Translations under genes and position numbers: made by a program | Assembly (NCBI GenBank): GCA_024277555.1 | Contig: JAJRUY010000196.1 | Location: forward strand, 1-5,795 | Direction of reading: 5' to 3' | DNA length: 5,795 nucleotides | Source: Gammaproteobacteria bacterium | Lineage (GTDB): Bacteria > Pseudomonadota > Gammaproteobacteria > Chromatiales > Chromatiaceae | Shown here: positions 1 through 5,795 of the stretch, in pieces | How the letters are laid out: each line of letters starts with the position of its first letter | Position numbering within the stretch: position 1 is the stretch's first letter | Notes under the pieces: generated by a model | Seen by the model: the letters and a program-made list of their open reading frames with translations, nothing else | Told to the model about the DNA's origin: nothing | The model's database searches: none

Positions 1-28
1 CCCCGCCGGATAGGAAGAATCTGATTTC

Positions 29-817
29 ATGACACATAAAGTCGAAGAGCTGTTACATATCATGGCGCGCCTGCGTGATCCGCGCAAGGGTTGCCCCTGG
101 GATCAGAAGCAAACCTGGGAGAGCATTGCGCCATATACGGTTGAAGAAGCCTACGAAGTAGCGGATGCAATTGATCGGGGGGATTTTTCCGGACTGAAAG
201 ATGAACTGGGGGATTTGCTGTTTCAGGTGGTGTTTTATGCGCAAATGGGCGCCGAACAGGGGCTGTTTGATTTTGATGACATCGTGGATGCAGTTTGCGA
301 GAAAATGATCCGCCGCCATCCTCATGTATTTGCCCGGCAGCAACCTGGGAATGATGCGGTGCTGAAAGATGCCTGGGAGCAGGAAAAGTCCCGGGAAAGA
401 GCTGCAAAAGGTTTGGGGAATAGCGTGCTGGATGGAGTTGCCCAGGCTTTGCCTGCCCTGATACGCGCAGACAAGTTGCAGAAACGAGCTGCCAGAGTGG
501 GCTTCGACTGGCCGGATGCCGGGGGCGCCATGAGCAAAGTTGAGGAGGAGCTGACAGAGGTGCGGGAAGCACTGGAAAAGGGGAGTCAGAAAGCGCTGGA
601 AGAGGAAGTTGGTGATCTGCTGTTTGCAGCGGTCAATGTGGCCCGGTTGCTGGGCCTGGATGCAGAGCAGGCTCTGCGCAAGGGCAACAGGAAGTTTGAA
701 CGGCGTTTTCAGCGTATGGAGCAACATTTGAGGCGGGCGGGCAAGGAGGACTTGAGTACCTTGACCCTGCAACAGCTGGAGCAGGCATGGCAGCAGATCA
801 AGGAAGGGGAAAAATGA
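29..817 (+). CDS. mazG: MazG, nucleoside triphosphate pyrophosphohydrolase
   Basis: Cytoplasmic house-cleaning enzyme that hydrolyses (d)NTPs to NMP and pyrophosphate; in E. coli it is linked to ppGpp levels and survival under starvation. The 262-residue product matches the usual two-domain length (about 263 in E. coli). Visible signatures are GCPWD (21-25), the first metal-binding set E39-E40-x-x-E43 with E59-x-x-D62, RRHPHVF (95-101), VGFDW (157-161), and a second set E173-E174-x-x-E177 with E193-x-x-D196. Both MazG repeats therefore keep their acidic residues; in the E. coli enzyme the C-terminal repeat carries the activity. The ATG at 29 has an AGGAAG at 12-17, about 11 bases upstream, a slightly long spacing. 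The stop overlaps the next gene's start by 4 bases, implying coupled translation. No mazEF toxin-antitoxin genes lie within the window. Family assignment is very secure; the physiological substrate is inferred from the family. Confidence 0.97.
   Translation: MTHKVEELLHIMARLRDPRKGCPWDQKQTWESIAPYTVEEAYEVADAIDRGDFSGLKDELGDLLFQVVFYAQMGAEQGLFDFDDIVDAVCEKMIRRHPHVFARQQPGNDAVLKDAWEQEKSRERAAKGLGNSVLDGVAQALPALIRADKLQKRAARVGFDWPDAGGAMSKVEEELTEVREALEKGSQKALEEEVGDLLFAAVNVARLLGLDAEQALRKGNRKFERRFQRMEQHLRRAGKEDLSTLTLQQLEQAWQQIKEGEK
801..809 (+). promoter_or_regulatory. Ribosome binding site deciding the Nudix gene start
   Basis: AGGAAGGGG lies inside the last codons of mazG. Its AGGAAGG core ends 6 bases before the ATG at 814. 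It is the strongest Shine-Dalgarno match at any gene start in the window and favours 814 over the upstream in-frame ATG at 787, which has only a GGAG (778-781). Confidence 0.7.
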
Positions 818-1710
818 AGATGCCGGCCAGGCAAGGCTATCTGCGCCATATTCACAGCTGCAATCCCCCGGTCAGGGAGCCGTTTGTTCCCTGGTTCATC
901 GGCAATCAGGTGGTGGGATGGATGCGCCCCTGGCTGGTGGGCAGGTTGCGCGGTTATTCCACACTATTCGAGGTGGGGGAAGATCGCGTTGTCCTGTCCG
1001 CAAAGCTCGGGAGTTTTGCCGACCGCAGCGCCGCGCTGGCGGGTGTGGTAGAACAGCTGGCCGGACAAGGATTGATTACGGCTCCCATGGGAGAGCTCTA
1101 TCCCGTGACCCCTGCCGGGAGGCAGGCCGCGCTATGCGTTATGGATCGCGCTGCGGCGGCGTATTTCGGGGTGCGCGCCTTTGGCCAGCATCTCAATGGC
1201 TTTGTCCGCAAGCAAGACGGGCTTTACATGTGGCTGGGACGCAGAGCCAGGGATCGCCTGATCTACCCCGGTAGCCTGGACAATATGGTGGCGGGCGGTC
1301 TGCCCTGGGGCGTCAGCCTGGAGGAAAACCTGCACAAGGAATGCAAGGAAGAAGCCGGGTTGCCGGAAAATGTGGCTCGTCAGGCAGTTCCCGTGGGCCT
1401 GGTCAGTTACAATCAGGTAGCGGAAAGAGGCTATAGACCGGACATACTGTATTGTTATGATCTGGAACTTTCTTCGGGGTTTGAGCCTCAAAATACCGAC
1501 GGAGAGGTTGAATCCTTTATGCTGTTGCCCGTAGAGGAAGTGGCCCGTCTGATCCGGGAAACAGACGAGTTCAAACTCAATTGCAACCTGGTTGTTATAG
1601 ATTTTCTCCTGCGACATGGTTACATTGGACCGCAGGATGATGAATACCTGGAGCTGGCGATTGGTCTGAGGCCTCCCCTGGGTGCCGGCCTGGCGGTAAA
1701 CCGGGAATAG
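814..1710 (+). CDS. Nudix hydrolase with N-terminal DUF4743 domain, putative thiamine-diphosphate phosphatase
   Basis: The 298-residue protein has an N-terminal DUF4743-like region (about 9-130, with aromatic-rich PWFIGNQVVGWMRPW) and a C-terminal Nudix domain. The Nudix box runs from G161 to L183: the catalytic glutamates E176, E179 and E180 and the G182-L183 end are present, while the first glutamate of the consensus is V167 and the consensus arginine is K175. Downstream segments such as NTDGEVESF and ETDEFKLNCNLV are typical of this family. Studied plant and yeast relatives (NUDT20/NUDT24, YJR142W) hydrolyse damaged thiamine diphosphates such as oxo- and oxythiamine diphosphate. That activity is inferred here and not shown by the sequence. 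The ATG at 814 overlaps the mazG stop (ATGA) and has a strong Shine-Dalgarno; an in-frame ATG at 787 would add nine residues. No signal peptide is seen, so it is probably cytosolic. Being coupled to mazG fits a metabolite-repair role. Confidence 0.9.
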   Translation: MKMPARQGYLRHIHSCNPPVREPFVPWFIGNQVVGWMRPWLVGRLRGYSTLFEVGEDRVVLSAKLGSFADRSAALAGVVEQLAGQGLITAPMGELYPVTPAGRQAALCVMDRAAAAYFGVRAFGQHLNGFVRKQDGLYMWLGRRARDRLIYPGSLDNMVAGGLPWGVSLEENLHKECKEEAGLPENVARQAVPVGLVSYNQVAERGYRPDILYCYDLELSSGFEPQNTDGEVESFMLLPVEEVARLIRETDEFKLNCNLVVIDFLLRHGYIGPQDDEYLELAIGLRPPLGAGLAVNRE

Positions 1711-1727
1711 AAGCGGATGTATTGTTT

Positions 1728-3809
1728 ATGAAGAAAATATTGATCCATTGGTTGGGCATTTGTTGTTTGCTGGTTTTCAGCACGGCTACCCCTGCGCTGG
1801 TAAAGGAGGTTTCTCCCGATGCCCTGGTTCCTGATAGCGTTCAGCGAGAGACTGCGTTGATCGTCAACAGAGTGCTGGAAAAATACCACTACCGAAAAGT
1901 GGTTCTGGATGATGCGCTGTCCAGCAGGATACTGGACCGGTATTTGAAAGCCCTTGACTTCAACAAGAGCTTTTTTACCCAGCAGGACATCCGCGCATTC
2001 GAAAAATATCGGTATAAACTGGATGATGCCATTGCCAGCGCCAAGCTGGATCCGGCATTCGACATTTTCCGCAAATATCGTCAGCGCGTTGACCAGCGCC
2101 TGGATCTTGCATTGAGCCTGTTGGAAAAGAACGACTTTGATTTCACCCGGGATGAAACCTATCGCTTTGATCGGGAAGATGCTTCCTGGGCGAAAGACGA
2201 AGCGCAAATCGGGGATCTGTGGCGCAAGCGGATGAAAAATGACATCCTGGGATTGCGCCTGGCTGGCAAAGACGAAAAAAAGATCAGGGAAACCCTGGAA
2301 AAACGCTACAAGACCATGCGCCGCAGAATTCACCAGTGGGATGCGGACAACGTATTTCAGACATTTATCAATGCCTATACCCTCAGCATCGAGCCGCATA
2401 CCGCCTACATGTCTCCCGAGCGTTCGGAGAATTTCGATATCTCCATGCGCCTTTCCCTGCAGGGAATTGGTGCAGTGCTGCGCAGTGAAGATGAATACAC
2501 CACTATTCAGAAAGTGGTTCCAGGCGGCCCGGCAGACAAGAGCGGCCAGCTGCAGATTGGTGACCGCATTGTTGGCGTAGCCCAGGGCGAGGATGGAGAA
2601 ATGGAGGATGTCGTCGGTTGGCCGTTGCAGGATGTGGTGGAAAAGATTCGTGGCAAGAAAGACACCATCGTGCGCCTGAACGTATTGCCGAAGGCTGCAG
2701 GTGTTGGCGCCCCGGCAAAAACCATTTCCATCGTGCGGGACAAGATCAAGCTCGAAGATCAGGCGGTCAAATCCAGCATCATAGAGGCAGATGGCATGCG
2801 CTTTGGGGTGATCAATGTGCCCGCGTTTTATCGGGACTTTCGCGGCCAGGCTGCGGGCGCCAAGGATTTTCGCAGCACCACCCGGGATGTGCGCAGGCTG
2901 ATCGCCGAGCTGCAAAAGGAAAAGGTAGATGGAATTATTGTGGATCTGCGCAACAATGGTGGTGGTTCGCTGACGGAAGCCACGGAACTGACCGGCCTGT
3001 TTATTCCTTTTGGCCCGGTGGTGCAGGTGAAAGACTCCCGGGGAAACATCGACGTGGAGCGCGACACAGACCCGGAGGAAGTATATAGCGGCCCGTTAGC
3101 GGTGCTGGTGAACCGCAACAGTGCTTCTGCATCAGAGATATTTTCTGCGGCCATTCAGGACTATGGCCGTGGATTGATCGTTGGTGAACCGACCTTCGGC
3201 AAAGGTACTGTACAAAGTCTGGTGGATCTGAGCCGGTTTGCCAGGGGAAAAGATGACCTGGGGCGCTTGCGCCTTACCATCGCCCAGTTTTTCCGGGTGC
3301 AGGGTGGCAGTACTCAGCACAAGGGTGTGGTTCCGGATCTGCTGTTTCCCACTGCGGAAGGATCCGGCAAGCACGGTGAGCGTTCGCTGGACAATGCCTT
3401 GCCTTGGGCAGAGATCAAGCCCGTAAAGTATCGTCAGCTTGGCGACCCAAAACTGTCCATGTTGCAGCGCAAGCATGAACAGCGGGTAAAGCAGGATCCG
3501 GCTTTCCGTTTTCTGATCGAACAGAACCAGGAAATCAACAGAATGCGGGAAAAGAACGAAGTGTCGCTACTGGAATCCGCACGCAAAAAAGAATGGAAGC
3601 AAAGGGAGCAGCGTGCGCTGGAGCGGCGCAACAAGCTGCGCGCCCTGCGTGGCCTTACCCCCCTTGCCAATCTGGATGATGGTGACGACGGTGCTGCTGC
3701 TCATGAGAAAGATCCAGAGGGCATTAACCGTATCATGCAAGAAGAGACAGCAAGGATTCTCGCGGACTACATTCGTCAGATCCAGCCTATAACCGCGCAG
3801 GCGAACTGA
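1728..3809 (+). CDS. prc: Carboxy-terminal processing (tail-specific) protease, S41A family
   Basis: Periplasmic serine protease that recognises C-terminal tails; in E. coli, Prc (Tsp) trims FtsI, degrades the hydrolase MepS with adaptor NlpI, and removes SsrA-tagged periplasmic proteins. From ATG 1728 it has 693 residues (E. coli about 680). Order of parts: Sec signal peptide (1-23, KK then a hydrophobic core, likely cleavage after TPA); helical N-terminal domain (about 25-235); PDZ domain (about 236-325, starting near LQGIGAV); S41 protease domain with DLRNNGGGS (406-414), nucleophile Ser467 in NSASASE, general base Lys492 in FGKGT 25 residues later, and GGSTQHKGVVPD (526-537); and a basic, charged C-terminal domain (about 560-690, DUF3340-like). 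No lipobox precedes the Cys pair at 12-13. A TTG at 1722 could add two residues. The ribosome site is weak (GGA at 1715). It sits 17 bases after the Nudix gene and 5 before gshA. Confidence 0.97.
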   Translation: MKKILIHWLGICCLLVFSTATPALVKEVSPDALVPDSVQRETALIVNRVLEKYHYRKVVLDDALSSRILDRYLKALDFNKSFFTQQDIRAFEKYRYKLDDAIASAKLDPAFDIFRKYRQRVDQRLDLALSLLEKNDFDFTRDETYRFDREDASWAKDEAQIGDLWRKRMKNDILGLRLAGKDEKKIRETLEKRYKTMRRRIHQWDADNVFQTFINAYTLSIEPHTAYMSPERSENFDISMRLSLQGIGAVLRSEDEYTTIQKVVPGGPADKSGQLQIGDRIVGVAQGEDGEMEDVVGWPLQDVVEKIRGKKDTIVRLNVLPKAAGVGAPAKTISIVRDKIKLEDQAVKSSIIEADGMRFGVINVPAFYRDFRGQAAGAKDFRSTTRDVRRLIAELQKEKVDGIIVDLRNNGGGSLTEATELTGLFIPFGPVVQVKDSRGNIDVERDTDPEEVYSGPLAVLVNRNSASASEIFSAAIQDYGRGLIVGEPTFGKGTVQSLVDLSRFARGKDDLGRLRLTIAQFFRVQGGSTQHKGVVPDLLFPTAEGSGKHGERSLDNALPWAEIKPVKYRQLGDPKLSMLQRKHEQRVKQDPAFRFLIEQNQEINRMREKNEVSLLESARKKEWKQREQRALERRNKLRALRGLTPLANLDDGDDGAAAHEKDPEGINRIMQEETARILADYIRQIQPITAQAN

Positions 3810-3814
3810 CCTGG

Positions 3815-5401
3815 ATGCCTCCAGGCTCGCCATCGGTACAGGGGCAGCTTGCCCTGATTTGCAAACAGGGCAATCCTGCATTACTGGCCAGTGGCCTGTT
3901 TGGGTTGGAGAAGGAAAGCCTGCGGGTGACGGAGGCTGGCGGCATTGCGCTCAGCCCGCATCCGGCGGTGCTGGGTTCAGCCCTTACCCACCCCCATATC
4001 ACCACTGACTACTCGGAAGCATTGCTGGAGTTCGTCACTCCCCCGTTCCAGGAATTCTCCCAAGCCCTGGACTGCCTGCAAAACCTGCATCTGTATGTGC
4101 AGAAGAACCTGCGGGATGAGTTTTTGTGGGCTACCAGTATGCCCTGTGTGCTGGCAGGTGAAGATAGCATTCCCATCGGCAGGTACGGAACTTCCAATCA
4201 TGGTCTGATGAAGTATATCTACCGGGTGGGCCTGGGTTACCGTTACGGACGGGTGATGCAGGTTATTGCCGGTGTGCATTTCAATTATTCCATTGCGGAA
4301 AATTTCTGGCCCATGTACCAGAAACTGCTTGGCAGTCATGAACGTCCAAGAGATTTTCGTGATACCCACTACATGGGCATGGTGCGCAATCTGCAACGCT
4401 ATGGATGGATCATCCCTTACTTGTTTGGCGCATCACCGGCGGTTTGCCGGTCGTTCTTTACCGGCAAGGAGCCGGATTTGTTGGTGTTCGATGATACGAC
4501 CTATTACGAACACTATGCCACCTCCCTGCGCATGGGGGATATCGGCTACCAAAACCGCCGGGAAGAAGGTATGGGGATCAAGGCTTGCTATGACAGCCTG
4601 GACGACTATGTGCAAAGCCTGGCTTGCGCCACCAAGACCCTCTGTCCGGTATGGGCAGAGATTGGTGTGAAGGTGAATGGAGAATACCGGCAGTTGAACG
4701 CCAACCGCTTGCAGATTGAAAACGAGTATTATAGTTCTGTGCGCCCGAAACAGCCCCCCGCCGACATGGAAACCCCTAGCCGCGCCCTGAAGGAGAAAGG
4801 CATTCAGTATGTAGAGCTGCGTTCCCTGGATGTCAATGCCTATCATCCCCTTGGCGTTGAGGACCTGCAGCTGCGCTTCTTGCACATGTTTTTGCTGTAT
4901 TGTCTGCTGCGCCCCAGTTCTGCAATCAGCAGTGTTGAGCGCAAAGAAATAGACCGCAACCTGCTCTGGGTAGCGCATCAGGGCCGTGATCCCCTGCTGA
5001 AGTTGCAGCGGGGAGGCAAAGCAGTATTGTTTCGTGACTGGGCGAGTGAGTTGCTGGAAGCGATGCAGCCTTTGGCGCAAGTGTTGGCAACTGAGAAAAA
5101 AGATACCGGTTACACTGATTCCCTGAATCGGCAACGGCAGAAAATCGTGGATGCGGATCAAACGCCATCCGGCCGGATGTTGAAAGAAATGCGGGAAAGT
5201 GGCGAAGGGTTCTATCAGTTTGCCCGGCGCCTGTCTCTTGAGCAATGGCGGCATTTTTCTTCGCAACAGCTGGATGATTCCTTTCGCGACCAACTGCGGG
5301 AGCTGGGCTTGCAATCCCTGCAGCAGCAGCGCGAGCTTGAAACAAATACCAGGGAAAGCCTGGACAGTTTCCTGCAGAGATATTTCTCCCAGCAGATCTG
5401 A
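3815..5401 (+). CDS. gshA: Glutamate-cysteine ligase, proteobacterial type
   Basis: Cytosolic ATP-dependent enzyme joining L-glutamate to L-cysteine to give gamma-glutamylcysteine, the first and rate-limiting step of glutathione synthesis. The 528-residue product is close to the 518 of E. coli GshA and aligns along its whole length. Visible blocks: GLEKESLRV (30-38; E32 and E34 correspond to E. coli E27 and E29), SALTHPHITTDYSEALLEF (55-73, with D65 and E72), SMPC, YGTSNHG (124-130), GVHFNYS (153-159, with H155 matching E. coli H150), PYLFGASPAVC, LQIENEYY (299-306) and ELRSLDVN (334-341). The C-terminus is rich in Gln and charged residues (QQQRELE). The start has no recognisable Shine-Dalgarno; the prc stop lies only 5 bases upstream, so translation probably depends on ribosomes finishing prc. 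The E. coli enzyme is feedback inhibited by glutathione, and that is likely here. No gshB follows within the window. Confidence 0.97.
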   Translation: MPPGSPSVQGQLALICKQGNPALLASGLFGLEKESLRVTEAGGIALSPHPAVLGSALTHPHITTDYSEALLEFVTPPFQEFSQALDCLQNLHLYVQKNLRDEFLWATSMPCVLAGEDSIPIGRYGTSNHGLMKYIYRVGLGYRYGRVMQVIAGVHFNYSIAENFWPMYQKLLGSHERPRDFRDTHYMGMVRNLQRYGWIIPYLFGASPAVCRSFFTGKEPDLLVFDDTTYYEHYATSLRMGDIGYQNRREEGMGIKACYDSLDDYVQSLACATKTLCPVWAEIGVKVNGEYRQLNANRLQIENEYYSSVRPKQPPADMETPSRALKEKGIQYVELRSLDVNAYHPLGVEDLQLRFLHMFLLYCLLRPSSAISSVERKEIDRNLLWVAHQGRDPLLKLQRGGKAVLFRDWASELLEAMQPLAQVLATEKKDTGYTDSLNRQRQKIVDADQTPSGRMLKEMRESGEGFYQFARRLSLEQWRHFSSQQLDDSFRDQLRELGLQSLQQQRELETNTRESLDSFLQRYFSQQI

Positions 5402-5475
5402 CCCAGGGCTGTTAACAAACTTCTGGTCAAGCCTCCACCCCTGGAGTCGTGTGCCGGAATGATACGAATGGACTT
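5402..5475. other. Intergenic sequence after gshA
   Basis: No gene is recognised here. A small 5-bp stem (CTCCA at 5433-5437 with TGGAG at 5442-5446, loop CCCC) is present but is not followed by a T-run, so it is not a convincing intrinsic terminator. How transcription of the operon ends is not clear from the sequence. Confidence 0.5.
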
Positions 5476-5487
5476 GCTAGATATAAT
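5459..5487 (+). promoter_or_regulatory. Possible sigma-70 promoter facing the palindrome
   Basis: A perfect TATAAT (5482-5487) lies 17 bases after ATGATA (5459-5464), which matches the -35 consensus at 4 of 6 positions. Transcription would begin near 5494, inside the left arm of the large hairpin, so any RNA would not contain the full stem. No gene is recognised immediately downstream. The match may be chance in AT-rich sequence. Confidence 0.25.
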
Positions 5488-5555
5488 GATTTGACCTGCC
5501 CATCCCAGCGCAATCCACGTCGCTTGAGATGGGCAGGTCAAAACATCATGCTAGC
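5476..5555. repeat. Large nested palindrome (hairpin) downstream of gshA
   Basis: The core is a perfect 14-bp inverted repeat, TTGACCTGCCCATC (5491-5504) against GATGGGCAGGTCAA (5528-5541). Inside the 23-base loop, AGCG (5507-5510) pairs with CGCT (5521-5524). Outside the core, ATGAT (5486-5490) pairs with ATCAT (5545-5549) across a 3-base bulge, and GCTAG (5476-5480) with CTAGC (5551-5555) across an internal loop. The structure could form in RNA from either strand and could protect or end the gshA transcript. Neither side carries a T-tract, so it is not a standard Rho-independent terminator. An alternative is the subterminal part of a mobile element, given the inverted repeat that follows directly. 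Confidence 0.85.
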
Positions 5556-5558
5556 CCG

Positions 5559-5573
5559 GATATTTCACCTGGA
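5559..5573 (+). repeat. Left arm of 15-bp inverted repeat
   Basis: GATATTTCACCTGGA is the inverted partner of the last 15 bases of the window, matching at 14 of 15 positions (A at 5562 is the mismatch). It begins 3 bases after the large palindrome. Similarity stops abruptly on the inner side, as expected of a terminal inverted repeat. Confidence 0.75.
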
Positions 5574-5708
5574 CACTGAAATAACAACATAAGATGCTGT
5601 TTTTATTAACCATTGCATCTATATTAGCAAAGTGCAATATGTTGCCGGGTGTTCGTTAAGTCCGCCCTTGCACCGATCTTGTTGCCCAGAGACGATATTT
5701 CTTCACTC

Positions 5709-5730
5709 ATCAATAGCTTGGGCTATTGAT
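5709..5730. repeat. Short perfect hairpin inside the candidate element
   Basis: ATCAATAGC (5709-5717) and GCTATTGAT (5722-5730) form a perfect 9-bp stem with a TTGG loop. No T-run follows on either strand, so it is not an obvious terminator. Its function is unknown. Confidence 0.7.
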
Positions 5731-5780
5731 TCGATCAGAAATTCGCCTCTGAACAACAATCTCGGCACAATCATCGGACT

Positions 5781-5795
5781 TCCAGGTGAAACATC
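5781..5795 (-). repeat. Right arm of 15-bp inverted repeat
   Basis: The window ends with TCCAGGTGAAACATC, the near-perfect inverse of 5559-5573. The first 11 bases (5781-5791) pair exactly, then one mismatch at C5792, then three more pairs reaching the last base. The repeat may continue past the edge. Confidence 0.75.

Larger units (their letters stand above)
5559..5795. mobile_element. Candidate miniature element or insertion-sequence end (partial)
   Basis: The 15-bp inverted repeats enclose about 207 bases. The first 80 bases after the left arm boundary (5561-5640) are about 30% GC by hand count, against about 42% for 5561-5795 as a whole and a visibly higher GC in the genes. No transposase motif is seen; two frames stay open to the right edge (+ from 5593, - from 5703) but neither gives a recognisable protein. 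The target duplication cannot be judged because the right end meets the window edge. It could be a MITE-like element, an IS boundary, or an unrelated repeat pair. Confidence 0.35.

Noticed and set aside
53..772. Long - strand open frames opposite mazG
   Set aside because: Composition is a shadow of the mazG codons, rich in Leu, Gln and Pro without domain signatures; mazG is unambiguous.
787..813. Upstream ATG for the Nudix gene adding nine residues
   Set aside because: The extra residues (MAADQGRGK) look like read-through of the mazG tail in another frame, and the 814 start has a better ribosome site. It cannot be fully excluded because a GGAG precedes 787.
1764..1766. Lipoprotein signal at the Cys pair (residues 12-13) of Prc
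   Set aside because: The residues before the cysteines (LGI and GIC) do not fit a lipobox; a normal Sec signal with cleavage after TPA fits better.
1620..2915. A 431-codon open frame on the - strand opposite prc
   Set aside because: It lies antisense to a strongly supported protease gene; the translation shows no recognisable domain, and long antisense frames are common opposite GC-biased codons.
4433..5314. A 293-codon - strand open frame opposite gshA
   Set aside because: It mirrors the gshA codon pattern and has no family resemblance; gshA itself is conserved across the same bases.
5402..5446. Intrinsic terminator formed by CTCCA/TGGAG
   Set aside because: The stem is only 5 bp with no following T-run.
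5491..5550. Classic Rho-independent terminator at the large hairpin
   Set aside because: The 14-bp stem is strong, but the + strand continues AACATCATG and the - strand ATCATTATA; neither is a T-tract. It was kept as a palindrome of unknown role.
5592..5638. Short inverted repeats AGATGC/GCATCT and ATTGCA/TGCAAT
   Set aside because: Each is 6 bp with loops of 15 or more bases and they overlap one another; this is expected by chance in this composition.
5594..5659. A 21-residue hydrophobic small ORF (begins MLFLLTIASILAK)
   Set aside because: It has no Shine-Dalgarno and lies in AT-rich sequence where hydrophobic codons arise by chance.
5409..5660. Integron attC-like site, from GTTAACAAAC (5411-5420) and GTTCGTTAAG (5651-5660)
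   Set aside because: The arms are about 240 bases apart, do not pair well, and lack the internal imperfect palindrome of attC sites.

Overview
The window carries four complete, co-directional (+) genes packed into one probable operon, followed by about 390 bases of gene-free sequence rich in inverted repeats. The gene order is mazG, a DUF4743-type Nudix hydrolase, prc (tail-specific protease) and gshA. The long Prc with a C-terminal basic domain, the proteobacterial type of GshA and the two-domain MazG resembling the E. coli protein all point to a gammaproteobacterium of moderate GC content. I cannot name the genus from this sequence.

Layout: 1-28 is leader sequence or the tail of an unseen upstream gene. 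mazG (29-817) overlaps the Nudix gene (814-1710) by an ATGA. prc (1728-3809) follows after 17 bases, and gshA (3815-5401) starts 5 bases after the prc stop. This tight spacing and common strand suggest co-transcription and translational coupling. No internal promoter or terminator stands out between the genes.

The shared theme, by inference, is cell maintenance. MazG removes non-canonical or surplus NTPs. The Nudix protein belongs to a family whose studied eukaryotic members destroy damaged thiamine diphosphate. Prc handles periplasmic protein processing and quality control. GshA makes gamma-glutamylcysteine, the committed step of glutathione synthesis. All four appear intact, with their key motifs in place.

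The most unusual part is the 3' end (5402-5795). It holds a nested palindrome spanning 5476-5555 with a perfect 14-bp core stem. Immediately after it, a 15-bp inverted repeat (14 of 15 matching) brackets a segment of about 237 bases that begins AT-rich, and the right copy ends exactly at the window edge. This looks like a small non-autonomous mobile element, or the end of an insertion sequence, placed downstream of gshA. No transposase is visible, so this remains a hypothesis. I see no CRISPR array, tRNA, rRNA or clearly new multi-gene system here.
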